DNA of 64,000 nucleotides from Flavobacterium resistens (GTDB taxonomy: Bacteria; Bacteroidota; Bacteroidia; Flavobacteriales; Flavobacteriaceae). Numbering within the stretch: the first letter of the stretch is position 1; each line of letters opens with the position of its first letter. The notes below the pieces were generated by a model that saw nothing but the letters and a program-made list of their open reading frames with translations, made no database searches and had not been told where the DNA came from. Below, piece by piece: positions 43,518-52,880 of this stretch. The stretch spans positions 310,001 through 374,000 of the forward strand of contig NZ_FXTA01000004.1 in assembly GCF_900182645.1 (NCBI RefSeq), given 5' to 3'. A program made the position numbers and the translations under genes.

Positions 43518-43814
43518 ATGAAAAATTTATTTTTATCAGCCGCTATCGTTTTGGGAAGTTTAACATCATTTGCTTCAACTTCTCCAATTACAAATTCAAT
43601 CGTAAAATCAATTTCTGTTCAGGATGAATACACAGAAATTAAAAATGAAGAAGTTCCTTCTGCAGTTACAGATGCGCTTAAAAAAGCCTATCCAACAGCA
43701 GTACTTAATAAAGCTTACAAAAATACAGCTTCACAATACAAGCTTGAAATTACAGTAGGCGATAAAGTGGGTTCTCTGTATGCAAATGCAGATGGATCTT
43801 GGATCAAAAAATAA
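43518..43814 (+). CDS. secreted PepSY-like small protein, array copy 3
   Basis: A 98-residue paralogue, nearly the same as copy 2 in the signal peptide and the start of the mature part (STSPITNSIVK versus STSPISNSIVK). Core YPTAVLNKAYKNTASQYKLEI. The closeness of copies 2 and 3 points to a recent duplication or gene conversion. Confidence 0.85.
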   Translation: MKNLFLSAAIVLGSLTSFASTSPITNSIVKSISVQDEYTEIKNEEVPSAVTDALKKAYPTAVLNKAYKNTASQYKLEITVGDKVGSLYANADGSWIKK

Positions 43815-43842
43815 GAAGTTCAATAACTAAAAATATAGCATT

Positions 43843-44124
43843 ATGAAAAAGTTAATCTTATCGGCAGCAATCCTTTTAGGAGGGCTGTCAATACAAGCCA
43901 CACCAATTGTTGCCAATGTAGCAACTGTAAAAGTTCAGGATGAATATAAAGAAGTTGATGCTGTTCCGGCAGCCATCAAAACTGCTTTAGACAATGCTTA
44001 TCCTGGTGTAAAACTTGATAAAGCGTATGTAAACGATAAAAAAGAATACAAAATTGACATTATCGTGAGAGACGTAAAATCAACAGTTTACACTGACGAA
44101 AAAGGAAACATTCTTAAAAAGTAA
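43843..44124 (+). CDS. secreted PepSY-like small protein, array copy 4
   Basis: A 93-residue paralogue, five residues shorter than the others. The signal peptide is KKLILSAAILLGGLSIQA. The core is 'VPAAIKTALDNAYPGVKLDK' followed by AYVNDKKEYKIDI. It is 28 bp after copy 3. It begins the more diverged second half of the array. Confidence 0.83.
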   Translation: MKKLILSAAILLGGLSIQATPIVANVATVKVQDEYKEVDAVPAAIKTALDNAYPGVKLDKAYVNDKKEYKIDIIVRDVKSTVYTDEKGNILKK

Positions 44125-44144
44125 CTATTTAAACTATCCCCACT

Positions 44145-44441
44145 ATGAAAAAGTTAATCTTATCGGCAGCTGTCGTTTTTGGAAGTTTGTCAATCAATGC
44201 TGCAACTGTTGTTGCAAAGACCGAATTGGTTCAATCAGTTAACATTCAAGATGAATATACTGAAGTAGCTTTAGATGCTGTCCCGGCAGCAGTAAAATCG
44301 ACTATTGAAAAATCTTTTGCTGGTACAAAACTAGAAAAAGCATACAAAAACGCGAAGAACGAATATAAACTTGTCATAGCAAGCGGAGAGAAAAAGTATA
44401 CTTTTTTTACAGATGCTTCTGGAAATATTATTAAAAAATAA
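44145..44441 (+). CDS. secreted PepSY-like small protein, array copy 5
   Basis: A 98-residue paralogue. Signal peptide KKLILSAAVVFGSLSINA, then 'IQDEYTEVALDAVPAAVKS', a FAGTKLEKAYKNAKNEYKLVI core and an ending DASGNIIKK. The gene is 20 bp after copy 4, so cotranslation or cotranscription is likely. Confidence 0.83.
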   Translation: MKKLILSAAVVFGSLSINAATVVAKTELVQSVNIQDEYTEVALDAVPAAVKSTIEKSFAGTKLEKAYKNAKNEYKLVIASGEKKYTFFTDASGNIIKK

Positions 44442-44453
44442 TTTTTGAGCAAT

Positions 44454-44753
44454 ATGAAAAAGTTAGCCATCGCAACGGCAGTAGTTGTTCTAGCAAGTTT
44501 GTCTTTTCCTGCAAACGCAGAAACGGTACAAACTAAAACAGAAATGTCTGTTTTAGTTCAAACTGAATATACAGAAGTAACTGCAGATGCTGTTCCGGCA
44601 GCTGTAAAAACTGCTCTACAGACCGCTTATCCAAATGCAAAATTGGAAAAAGCTTTTGTAAACGAAAAAAAAGAATACAAATTAGAAATATCAGTTAAGG
44701 ACCAAAAGGCTACTGTTTACTCAGATGTCAATGGCAATTGGCTGAAAATATAA
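44454..44753 (+). CDS. secreted PepSY-like small protein, array copy 6
   Basis: A 99-residue paralogue with signal peptide KKLAIATAVVVLASLSFPANA. The core is 'VPAAVKTALQTAYPNAKLEK' followed by AFVNEKKEYKLEI. The ATG at 44454 gives the same signal-peptide start as the other copies; an in-frame TTG three codons earlier is less likely. It is 12 bp after copy 5 and followed by a terminator. Confidence 0.83.
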   Translation: MKKLAIATAVVVLASLSFPANAETVQTKTEMSVLVQTEYTEVTADAVPAAVKTALQTAYPNAKLEKAFVNEKKEYKLEISVKDQKATVYSDVNGNWLKI

Positions 44754-44802
44754 TAAATATATTATAAATATAATTAGGTGAATTAGATTTATGTTTTTGG
44801 TG

Positions 44803-44838
44803 AAAAAGAGATTGCTTATAGCAGTCTCTTTTTTTTTG
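44803..44838 (+). terminator. rho-independent terminator of paralogue array
   Basis: AAAAAGAGA (44803-44811) pairs with TCTCTTTTT (44825-44833), with an inner TGC/GCA pair and a T run after it. It divides the array from the response-regulator gene. Confidence 0.85.
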
Positions 44839-44900
44839 CATAATTTTGTGAGAATACAACTTTAATAGTATTATTTTAGCAAAAAAGTCCTTAAAAACAG

Positions 44901-46253
44901 ATGTCCAAGATATTATTGATAGAAGATGATATTTCGTTTTGTAAACTATTAGAGAAGTTTCTAATAAAAAAAGCATACGAAGTAACAATAGCTTTCTCTG
45001 CTGCAGAAGCCAGATCAGCAATCAAAAATGAATCATTCGATTTGATTTTGACTGATCTTCGTCTGCCTGATTCTGATGGTATCGGACTAATGACTGAAAT
45101 CAAGAATTCTCATCCGCACATTCCTGTTATTATGATGACTGGCTATTCTGATGTGAATACAGCTGTAAAAGCGATAAAAAATGGTGCGGCAGATTATATT
45201 TCGAAACCATTTAATCCTGATGAGGTTTTATTAGTTATTACAAACGCGTTGCAAAATAATAATGAAACGGAGGAAGTTGTTTCTAAAGAGAAGAAACCAG
45301 CTAAAAAGCAAGTTTCTTCAGAAAATGAATTCGTAAGAGGAATTTCTGTTGCTTCACGAAAATTATTAGATCATATTCAATTGGTAAGTCCGACAGATAT
45401 GTCTGTTTTGATTATCGGCGAAAGCGGAACTGGAAAAGAAATTATTGCCAAAAGCATTCACCAGCAAAGTACTCGAAAAAACAATAATTTTATTGCAGTC
45501 GATTGTGGCGCGATTCCGAAAGAATTAGCGGCAAGTGAATTTTTCGGACATTTAAAAGGATCTTTTACTGGAGCAATCAGCGATAAAATGGGTTATTTTG
45601 AAGCAGCTAACGGCGGAACTTTATTCCTCGATGAAATTGGGAATCTTTCTTATGAGAACCAAATTCAATTGTTGAGAGCACTTCAGGAACGAAAAATAAA
45701 ACCCGTTGGAAGCAATAAAGAAATAAACGTCGATATCCGAATCATAACTGCTACAAATGAAGATTTACGTGAAGCAGTAAAAAACGGCGATTTTAGAGAA
45801 GATTTATACCATAGAATCAATGAATTCTCGATTCTTTCGCCTTCTTTAAAAGAAAGAGGAGAAGATTTAATGGTTTTTGCGGATTATTTCCTGGAAAAAG
45901 CCAATCAACAACTCAATAAAGATATTATTGGATTTTCGCCAGAAGTGGTGACTATTTTTCAAAGTTACAATTGGCCTGGAAATTTACGTGAACTTCAAAA
46001 CTGCGTAAAACGCGCTACACTTTTGACACGTGGAAATTTTATTGAAAGTGAAGTGTTGCCTGCTGAATTTTTTCAGATTCAAAAACAAAATTCTTTTGAA
46101 TCAGCGGCTGGTTTTTCTTTATCTGAAAATGAAAAAGAAACAATTATTCATGCACTTTCAAAAACGCAAAACAATAAATCAGAAGCGGCAAAACTGCTTA
46201 AAATTACTAGAAAGACGCTTTATAATAAATTGAAGCAATACAATATTGATTAA
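44901..46253 (+). CDS. NtrC-type sigma-54-dependent response regulator
   Basis: A 450-residue regulator. The receiver domain (1-120) has phospho-acceptor Asp52 in ILTDLRLPDSDG. The AAA+ domain (about 145-380) has Walker A GESGTGKE (173-180), a GSFTGA loop (220-225; Ser for the usual Ala) that contacts sigma-54, and Walker B GGTLFLDEIG. The Fis-type helix-turn-helix at the C terminus contains KSEAAKLLKITRKTLYNKLK. It activates transcription at sigma-54 promoters. It is convergent with the histidine kinase gene (4-bp overlap) and directly follows the six-copy array. Confidence 0.95.
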   Translation: MSKILLIEDDISFCKLLEKFLIKKAYEVTIAFSAAEARSAIKNESFDLILTDLRLPDSDGIGLMTEIKNSHPHIPVIMMTGYSDVNTAVKAIKNGAADYISKPFNPDEVLLVITNALQNNNETEEVVSKEKKPAKKQVSSENEFVRGISVASRKLLDHIQLVSPTDMSVLIIGESGTGKEIIAKSIHQQSTRKNNNFIAVDCGAIPKELAASEFFGHLKGSFTGAISDKMGYFEAANGGTLFLDEIGNLSYENQIQLLRALQERKIKPVGSNKEINVDIRIITATNEDLREAVKNGDFREDLYHRINEFSILSPSLKERGEDLMVFADYFLEKANQQLNKDIIGFSPEVVTIFQSYNWPGNLRELQNCVKRATLLTRGNFIESEVLPAEFFQIQKQNSFESAAGFSLSENEKETIIHALSKTQNNKSEAAKLLKITRKTLYNKLKQYNID

Positions 46254-48685
46254 ACAATTTCGCCGTCTAAGATTTTAAAAAGTGAAGTAATTTTATTTTT
46301 TAAATCGGTATAAATGTTTTTTGCTTCAGCAATTTCAAAATCATTTTTTTCTAAAACTACTAAAATTCCGGCAATCTCATTTGCTTCAATTTGTTTGAAC
46401 ATCGGCGCAATTCGATGTGCAATTGCATTTATTTCTGCAGCATTTTCATCAGTAATCGCATTTTCCAAATAAACTAAATTTTCATTTGTACTTTCTATAA
46501 ACGATTTTAAAACATCATTTAAAGCATTTTTATCATGGCCTAAAAAATCTTTAAGGGTTTCTAAAGAAAATAATTTAATATCGTTTTTTTCTTCATTTTC
46601 TTTTATTTCAACTTGAGGAAGTGTTTCATTCTCTAAAATAATTCTGATTGTATCCAATAATATTTTTGGCGAATAAGGTTTTTTTACGACTGTGGTAAAA
46701 CCTGCCTCTGCGTAAACAGAAGCGTCCAAATCAGTTCTTCCAGTTAATGCAATTACCGGCTGATTTTTATAAGCAATAGTGCTTTTAAGTTGTTTCAGAA
46801 ACATAAATCCGTCAATTTCTGGCATTTGAATATCAGTAATTACAAAATCAAAATTTGTTTTCTGAATGACTTCCAAAGCTTTAGTCGCGTTGCTAAAAGA
46901 TAAAACCTGATGTTTTTCTTGTCTTAGAACACCGCAGGTCAAATTTAAGAGATTAATGTCGTCATCAATAACGACAAAGATCTGTGATGTGATTGGCGAC
47001 AAATTTGGTTTTTTAATTTCGTCAATTGTATTCGAGCTAGTGTCAAATAATAAAGGAAGCTGAATTTCAAAAGTACTGCCTTGCCCAAAAATGCTTTCAA
47101 GCTGTAATGTTCCGCCTAGAATCGAAATTATTTTTTGGCAAATAGATAAACCTAATCCTGTTCCGCCATATTTTTTTTCGATGTTTTCATTCGCTTGTGC
47201 AAATTCTTCAAAAACCAATTTTTGATTTCCTTTTTCAATTCCAATTCCGGTATCTTCAATTGTGATTGTGAAAAAGTCATTGTTTTCAGTCAAAAAAGCA
47301 TTAATTCTGATATAACCTTCTTCTGTAAATTTGTAGGCATTTCCAATGATATTGCTTAAAATTTGTTTCAGGCGGAATGGATCTCCAACAATTTTTGAAT
47401 TTAGTTTTTCATCAATATTAATGATTAAATCTATGTTCTTTTGTTTGTAAACGGTTTGAATGCTTTTGGCGACTTCATCAATAATTTGAGGCAGTGAAAA
47501 TGGGACTTTTTCAATCGTAATTTTTCCTGCTTCTATTTGAGAAAAATCCAGTAAATCCTGTACTAACTGTGTGATATATTCAGAGGAATTTTTGATATTA
47601 TTAATGAAATAAGATTGTTTTGTATTAACATCAGAATTGCCTAAAAGTTCAGAATAACCCACGATGGTGCTCAACGGCGTTTTTAAGTCATGACTTACAG
47701 TCGAGATTAATTGTTCACGGCTTTTTAAAAGATTCTTTGTTTTGAAATTCGCGATTTCAAGCTGTTTTTTATACAATTGCGACTTTGAATAATCGCTTAC
47801 AATTAAAATTGAAAAGAAAATCGTCAGAATCAAACCAATAATAGCCGAAGCTGTTACAATTTCATTTACTTTTTTAAGCGATTTCTCTTTTAAAGAATTG
47901 TTTTTAATGGAGTTGATGATGATTTCGCGTTCAATAATTCGAAGTACTTTTCGAAGTTGTTCCGAAATTGCGATTTCATTTTTCAGCAATTTGTTTTCTT
48001 CAAAGTTCAAAGATTCTTTTTTCTTTTCGGCTCTCAATTTTACGGAACTCAAAAGTTTTTTGGAATTGGCTAAAATCGAATCCGAAGCTTTTTTGCTCAG
48101 TGTATTTGTGCTGTCATCCGGAATATTCTGATTAAGATAATCAACATATTTTTGAAGCACATTTTTTTGATACGCACCAAGCTGATTTGGATTTTTGGTA
48201 AAATCCTGAAGTTCTAATTTGCGAAGCTTAAACTCCATTTTAGTGATTTCATCAATAGCTGAATTTACTGAAACTTCATCATCGGCCTTATTTTTTATGG
48301 TTTTTAGTTGCTGAATATTTTTGGTTTTTTCTGCCAATAAATAAGTCACGCTGTCTAAAAGCACTTTTTGATATTCTGTGGTAACAATTTGCTTTAAAGT
48401 GTCGATTCGTGCACGAAGAGAATCGGTTTCAATTACATAACTTTTAAAGTCTTTATCAGAGTTGGTTTGGATTGTTTTTCGGGCTAAACTTTCTGTTTTG
48501 TAAACATTCGAGAAAAGTTTACTGACTCTTAAGATTTTTGTTTTTTCAAATGCAATTTTATCTTCTAATTTATTATAAACTACATTCTCAGAATATAAAA
48601 ACCATCCCACGGTAACAACCAATGCAAGTAATGCAACATAGCTGAAAAGCACTTTGATGGCCGTGTAACTTTTTTTGCTTTCCAT
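46250..48685 (-). CDS. hybrid sensor histidine kinase with receiver and HPt domains
   Basis: An 811-residue membrane kinase. Helix 1 lies at about 12-30 and helix 2 at about 277-297, with a largely helical sensor region between. HisKA has His332 (STVSHDLKTPLS). The ATPase domain spans about 430-545 with N449 (IIGNAYKF) and G-boxes DTGIGI and GGTGLGLS. A receiver has Asp618 (VITDIQMPEIDGF). A C-terminal HPt-like domain has His757 (AIAHRIAPMFKQI). The full His-Asp-His chain could hand phosphate to the neighbouring response regulator. There is no obvious ligand domain such as PAS. Confidence 0.94.
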   Translation of the reverse strand: MESKKSYTAIKVLFSYVALLALVVTVGWFLYSENVVYNKLEDKIAFEKTKILRVSKLFSNVYKTESLARKTIQTNSDKDFKSYVIETDSLRARIDTLKQIVTTEYQKVLLDSVTYLLAEKTKNIQQLKTIKNKADDEVSVNSAIDEITKMEFKLRKLELQDFTKNPNQLGAYQKNVLQKYVDYLNQNIPDDSTNTLSKKASDSILANSKKLLSSVKLRAEKKKESLNFEENKLLKNEIAISEQLRKVLRIIEREIIINSIKNNSLKEKSLKKVNEIVTASAIIGLILTIFFSILIVSDYSKSQLYKKQLEIANFKTKNLLKSREQLISTVSHDLKTPLSTIVGYSELLGNSDVNTKQSYFINNIKNSSEYITQLVQDLLDFSQIEAGKITIEKVPFSLPQIIDEVAKSIQTVYKQKNIDLIINIDEKLNSKIVGDPFRLKQILSNIIGNAYKFTEEGYIRINAFLTENNDFFTITIEDTGIGIEKGNQKLVFEEFAQANENIEKKYGGTGLGLSICQKIISILGGTLQLESIFGQGSTFEIQLPLLFDTSSNTIDEIKKPNLSPITSQIFVVIDDDINLLNLTCGVLRQEKHQVLSFSNATKALEVIQKTNFDFVITDIQMPEIDGFMFLKQLKSTIAYKNQPVIALTGRTDLDASVYAEAGFTTVVKKPYSPKILLDTIRIILENETLPQVEIKENEEKNDIKLFSLETLKDFLGHDKNALNDVLKSFIESTNENLVYLENAITDENAAEINAIAHRIAPMFKQIEANEIAGILVVLEKNDFEIAEAKNIYTDLKNKITSLFKILDGEIV

Positions 48686-48809
48686 AGATTTTTAAAGTGG
48701 AGATGTGGTAGATTTAAAATCGAATTCACTGCAATTTATTCAAAAAAATCTGTTTTAAAAAGAGAAATACGACCGAAAGTGTTATATAATTCAAAGGCCT
48801 GAAAAAGAA

Positions 48810-48842
48810 AATAGCCACAGATTATATAAATCTGTGGCTATT
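48810..48842 (-). terminator. hairpin of GCCACAGA type after the S9 peptidase gene
   Basis: Arms 48810-48823 and 48829-48842 pair perfectly over 14 bp (AATAGCCACAGATT) with a 5-nt loop. It lies downstream of the minus-strand peptidase gene. It belongs to the same repeat family as 23016-23086 and may double as terminator. A T run is not strong. Confidence 0.6.
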
Positions 48843-48863
48843 AAATTATTTCTTGTTTTTTAA

Positions 48864-50765
48864 TTATAGCGTTTCGTTCAGCCATTTAAAAAATTCGCCT
48901 TGCCAAACCTGAGCATTTTGCGGATGTAAAACCCAGTGATTTTCATCAGGAAAATAAACAAAACGACTTTTTAATCCTCTTAATTGAGCCGCCTGAAAAG
49001 CTTCTTGTCCTTGCCCGATTGGTACACGGAAATCTTTTCCTCCTTGAAAAATCAAGATTGGTCTGTTCCAGTTTTGTACCAAAGTTGCCGGATTGAAAGT
49101 TGTATATGATTTTTGAGCCACAGCATTATCTTTTTCCCAATATGCTCCGCCAAAATCCCAGTTGTTAAAGAAAACTTCTTCAGTAGTTCCTAACATTGAA
49201 ACCGTGTTGAAAACACCATCATGAGCAATAAAAGTTTTGAAACGGTTGTTGTGGATTCCCGCTAAATAAAATACAGAATATCCTCCATAACTTGCGCCAA
49301 CGCATCCTAAACGGCTTTTGTCAACATAATTTTCTTTAGCAACATCGTCAATTGCAGAAAGATAATCGTCCATAACTTGTCCGCCCCAATCTTTACTGAT
49401 TTGTTCGTTCCAAGCAACACCATGTCCTGGCATTCCACGACGATTTGGTGCAACTACAACATAACCTTTAGCAGCCATTAAAGAAAAATTCCAACGGAAA
49501 GAATACGATTGTGTCAACGCACTTTGTGGTCCGCCTTGGCAAAATAATAAAGTTGGATATTTTTTTGTAGCATCAAAATTCGGAGGCAAAATTACCCAAA
49601 CCAACATTTTTTTGCCGTCCGTTGTTGTAACATAACGTCTTTCAGTTTTGCTCAGCGTTAATGTCTTATAAGTATCTGTGTTTACATTTGAAATTTGTTT
49701 CCAAGTGTTTTTCTTCAAATTATAAGAATAAATTTCAGCTGCGTGATTCATGTCTGTTCTTGTAACAATGATGTCATCGCCAGCAAAACCTACTAAATCA
49801 GCCACATCAAAATCACCATTTGTAATTTGGCGAACGTTAATTGCCATTTTGGTCAAACCAGGAAAATTAACGGTAAAAAGCTGTTTTGTACCATCAACCG
49901 GAGCAACGAAAAATACATTTTTTCCGTCTTTACTCCAGATAAAATTATCTACAGTTCCGTCCCAATTTGCCGTTAAATTGGTTTTGATTCCTTTAAATTC
50001 AACAATAATGTCGTTTTTATCAGCTTCATAACCGTCACGTTTCATTTGCAACCAAGTCAAATTTCCTGTCGGAGAAAATTGCGGTGCAGTATCATAACCA
50101 AGATTATCCTCAGTTCTGTTGATTGTTTTTTGAGTTTCTAAATTGTACTCATAAATGTTTGTATTTGTCGAAACAGCATAAGCGGTTCCTGCTTTTTTCT
50201 TGCATACATACAAAATGCTTTTCCCGTCAGGTGACCAGATATAATCTTCGTCGCCACCAAAAGGTTTTTGAGGAGAATCAAAAGTTTCGCCTTTTAAAAT
50301 ATCTATTCCGGCAGCGCCATCTTTATTCTCTTTATAAAAGACATGGTTGAATTTACCTTCGTTCCAAGTATCCCAGTGACGGTAATCTAAACCATCATAA
50401 ATTTGAGCGTCAGATTTGTCAAGATTTGGATAAAAATCTTTTCCTAAAACCTTGTCGATTTTTACTTCTTCATTGTAAACCAAAAATTTTCCGTCAGGCG
50501 AAACGTTTTTGTCTTTTAAAACATCTTTTGTGTCTTTGATTTCAGTAGCATTACCTCCGTTAACTGGAATAATGTACAATTTTGAAGTTGATTTGTTTTC
50601 TGCTACAGAAGGCGTAGAAACTTTAAAAACAACATTTTTTTCATCTTTTGAAAGTCCAAGTGCAGTAACTCGTCCTAATTTCCATAACAATTCCGGAGAC
50701 ATTACATTTTGTCCGATAGCATTTAAACTCATCATTATTAAGGTTGTGAATAAAACTTTTTTCAT
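48864..50765 (-). CDS. S9 family serine peptidase (acylaminoacyl- / dipeptidyl-peptidase type)
   Basis: A 633-residue exported prolyl-oligopeptidase-family enzyme. A signal peptide (KKVLFTTLIMMSLNAIGQ) is followed by a beta-propeller (about 25-370) and an alpha/beta-hydrolase domain. The triad is Ser492 (GASYGGYS), Asp578 (GGKDFRVP) and His610 (ENHWVLHP). The oxyanion segment is CQGGPQSALTQS. It cleaves peptides from a free or acylated N terminus in the periplasm. The gene stands alone. Confidence 0.94.
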   Translation of the reverse strand: MKKVLFTTLIMMSLNAIGQNVMSPELLWKLGRVTALGLSKDEKNVVFKVSTPSVAENKSTSKLYIIPVNGGNATEIKDTKDVLKDKNVSPDGKFLVYNEEVKIDKVLGKDFYPNLDKSDAQIYDGLDYRHWDTWNEGKFNHVFYKENKDGAAGIDILKGETFDSPQKPFGGDEDYIWSPDGKSILYVCKKKAGTAYAVSTNTNIYEYNLETQKTINRTEDNLGYDTAPQFSPTGNLTWLQMKRDGYEADKNDIIVEFKGIKTNLTANWDGTVDNFIWSKDGKNVFFVAPVDGTKQLFTVNFPGLTKMAINVRQITNGDFDVADLVGFAGDDIIVTRTDMNHAAEIYSYNLKKNTWKQISNVNTDTYKTLTLSKTERRYVTTTDGKKMLVWVILPPNFDATKKYPTLLFCQGGPQSALTQSYSFRWNFSLMAAKGYVVVAPNRRGMPGHGVAWNEQISKDWGGQVMDDYLSAIDDVAKENYVDKSRLGCVGASYGGYSVFYLAGIHNNRFKTFIAHDGVFNTVSMLGTTEEVFFNNWDFGGAYWEKDNAVAQKSYTTFNPATLVQNWNRPILIFQGGKDFRVPIGQGQEAFQAAQLRGLKSRFVYFPDENHWVLHPQNAQVWQGEFFKWLNETL

Positions 50766-50866
50766 AATAAAACTTGTAATTTTTGTCCGCTAAAAATACA
50801 ACAATTAAATTCCATTTTGTGAAAATGAGAATTCCAATTTTCTGTTAAAATTCCACGATGTTTTTC

Positions 50867-50957
50867 CGCCACGTATTCACGAATTATTTTTTAATAATCT
50901 TTGAGAATAAAAATTCGTGAATTGCTTCGCCTATTCGCTATCGCTCGAGTCGTGGCG
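50867..50957. repeat. nested inverted repeat, CGCCACG family
   Basis: Outer arms CGCCACG (50867-50873) and CGTGGCG (50951-50957). Inner arms ATTCACGAATT (50875-50885) and AATTCGTGAAT (50912-50922). It fills the divergent gap between the S9 peptidase and DAO genes. Confidence 0.75.
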
Positions 50958-50994
50958 AAAGGAAAAATCATTATTTTTATAAAAAAGTCTGAAT

Positions 50995-52107
50995 ATGGAA
51001 TTGAGCTATTGGGAACTAAAAAATTGGTTTACAAATATTGATTATACAATTGTAGGCAGCGGAATTGTTGGTTTGCATGCCGCATTACGTTTGCGCGAAA
51101 GATTTCCTGCTGCTAAAATTTTAGTCTTAGAAAGAGGAATGTTGCCGCAAGGCGCAAGTACAAAAAATGCAGGTTTTGCTTGTTTTGGAAGTCTTTCGGA
51201 AATTTTGGATGATTTAAAAACGCATTCCGAGGATGATGTTGTGGCGCTGATCGAAAAACGCTGGAAAGGTTTGCAAATGCTCCGAAAAAGACTGGGCGAT
51301 TCAGCAATTGATTTTAAACCTCATGGCGGATATGAACTATTCTTGAAAGACGACGAGCTCGGATTTAGTGAATGCATTTCGAAAATTCCGTTTATAAATG
51401 AAGTTTTAAAACCACTTTTCAAAGCCGATGTTTTTTCTAAAGAAGTAGATCGTTTTGGATTTGAAAATATTCAGGAATATTTAATTTTTAATCCGTTTGA
51501 AGCGCAGATTGATACCGGAAATATGATGCAGGAATTGTTGAAGCAAGCAATTTCGGCTGATATTTTGATTTTGAATCAGCAGACTGTAACTTCTTATCAG
51601 GATTCAGGTAATCAGGTTGAAGTTGTTTTAAATGATTTTAGTTTTAAAACTCAAAAACTCTTTTTTGCGACGAATGGTTTTGCCGGATCGTTGACAAATG
51701 GTGCCGTAAAACCTGCCAGAGCGCAAGTTTTAATTACAGAACCTATTCACAATTTAGATATAAAAGGAACGTTTCATTTAGATAAAGGATATTACTATTT
51801 CAGAAATATCGGCGATCGGATTCTACTTGGCGGAGGCCGAAATCTTGATTTTGATGGAGAAACCACAACTGAATTTGGTAACACGAAAATTATTCAAAAT
51901 AAATTGGAAGATTTGCTGAAAAATGTAATTTTACCAAATCAGGATTTTCAGATTGCGCATCGTTGGAGCGGGATTATGGGAATCGGGAACAGTAAGAATC
52001 CTGTTGTGTCAGCACTTTCTGAAAATGTATTCTGCGGAGTACGTTTAGGCGGAATGGGCGTGGCAATAGGAAGTTTAATAGGAACAGAATTAGCAGATTT
52101 AATATAA
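50995..52107 (+). CDS. FAD-dependent oxidoreductase, DAO family
   Basis: A 370-residue flavoenzyme. The dinucleotide-binding motif VGSGIVGLHAALRL lies near residue 20. The second half has the glycine-oxidase-like 'HRWSGIMGI' and the terminal 'CGVRLGGMGVAIGSLIGTEL' FAD-contact segment. Substrates of this family are amino acids and related amines; the actual substrate is unknown. It overlaps mtgA by 1 bp, so the two are cotranslated. Confidence 0.88.
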   Translation: MELSYWELKNWFTNIDYTIVGSGIVGLHAALRLRERFPAAKILVLERGMLPQGASTKNAGFACFGSLSEILDDLKTHSEDDVVALIEKRWKGLQMLRKRLGDSAIDFKPHGGYELFLKDDELGFSECISKIPFINEVLKPLFKADVFSKEVDRFGFENIQEYLIFNPFEAQIDTGNMMQELLKQAISADILILNQQTVTSYQDSGNQVEVVLNDFSFKTQKLFFATNGFAGSLTNGAVKPARAQVLITEPIHNLDIKGTFHLDKGYYYFRNIGDRILLGGGRNLDFDGETTTEFGNTKIIQNKLEDLLKNVILPNQDFQIAHRWSGIMGIGNSKNPVVSALSENVFCGVRLGGMGVAIGSLIGTELADLI

Positions 52108-52880
52108 TGGCAGCAACCAAAAAACCAGCACCAAAAAAGCCGGCAACAAGTAAACCAAAACCAGCAACAAAAAAGAAAACAAACAAAACCTTTGGCGAAA
52201 AAGTCAAATGGTTTTTTATCAAAGCAATGCTGTGGTTTTTTGGATTGTCAATAGGTTCTGTTGTTTTCTTTAAATATGTCCCGGTGCCTTTCACGCCTTT
52301 GATGATTATTCGGGCCATCGAAAATAAAATGGCGGGTAAGGAAGTTTATTTCGATCATGACTGGGAGCCAATTGAAAAAATTTCGAATAATCTTCAAAAA
52401 GCGGTAATCGCCAGCGAAGACGGAACTTTTTTAACACATAACGGTTTCGATTTTAAAGCCCTTCAAAAAGCATATAAAAGTAATGAACGCGGACGTCGAA
52501 TTCGAGGTGGAAGTACCATTTCGCAACAAACTGCCAAAAACGTTTTTTTATGGCAAGGAAAAAGTTATCTGCGAAAAGGTTTAGAAGCTTATTTTACTGT
52601 TTTGATTGAGATTATCTGGGGCAAAGAAAGAATCATGGAAGTTTATTTGAACAGTATCGAAATGGGCGACGGAGTTTATGGCGCTTATGCCGCGACTGAA
52701 CATTGGTACCGCCGTGATGCTTCGAGCCTGACACCAATGCAGGCAGCAGGAATTGCCGCAATCCTTCCAAATCCAAGAAAATTTAAAGCTACAGGTTCCT
52801 CAAGTTATATTAATAGACGAAAAGAAAGAATTGTTCGTGAAATGCGCTACGTTGGAAAAATAAATTACGATGGTAAATAA
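52107..52880 (+). CDS. mtgA: monofunctional peptidoglycan glycosyltransferase
   Basis: A 257-residue GT51 enzyme that polymerises lipid II into glycan strands. A Lys/Pro/Ala-rich N terminus (1-30) and one membrane helix (about 35-55) precede the catalytic domain. The catalytic Glu104 lies in ASEDGTFLTHNGFD, and the RIRGGSTISQQTAKNVF motif and 'EVYLNSIEMGDGVYG' are diagnostic. There is no penicillin-binding domain. It overlaps the LpxR-like gene by 11 bp. Confidence 0.94.
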   Translation: MAATKKPAPKKPATSKPKPATKKKTNKTFGEKVKWFFIKAMLWFFGLSIGSVVFFKYVPVPFTPLMIIRAIENKMAGKEVYFDHDWEPIEKISNNLQKAVIASEDGTFLTHNGFDFKALQKAYKSNERGRRIRGGSTISQQTAKNVFLWQGKSYLRKGLEAYFTVLIEIIWGKERIMEVYLNSIEMGDGVYGAYAATEHWYRRDASSLTPMQAAGIAAILPNPRKFKATGSSSYINRRKERIVREMRYVGKINYDGK

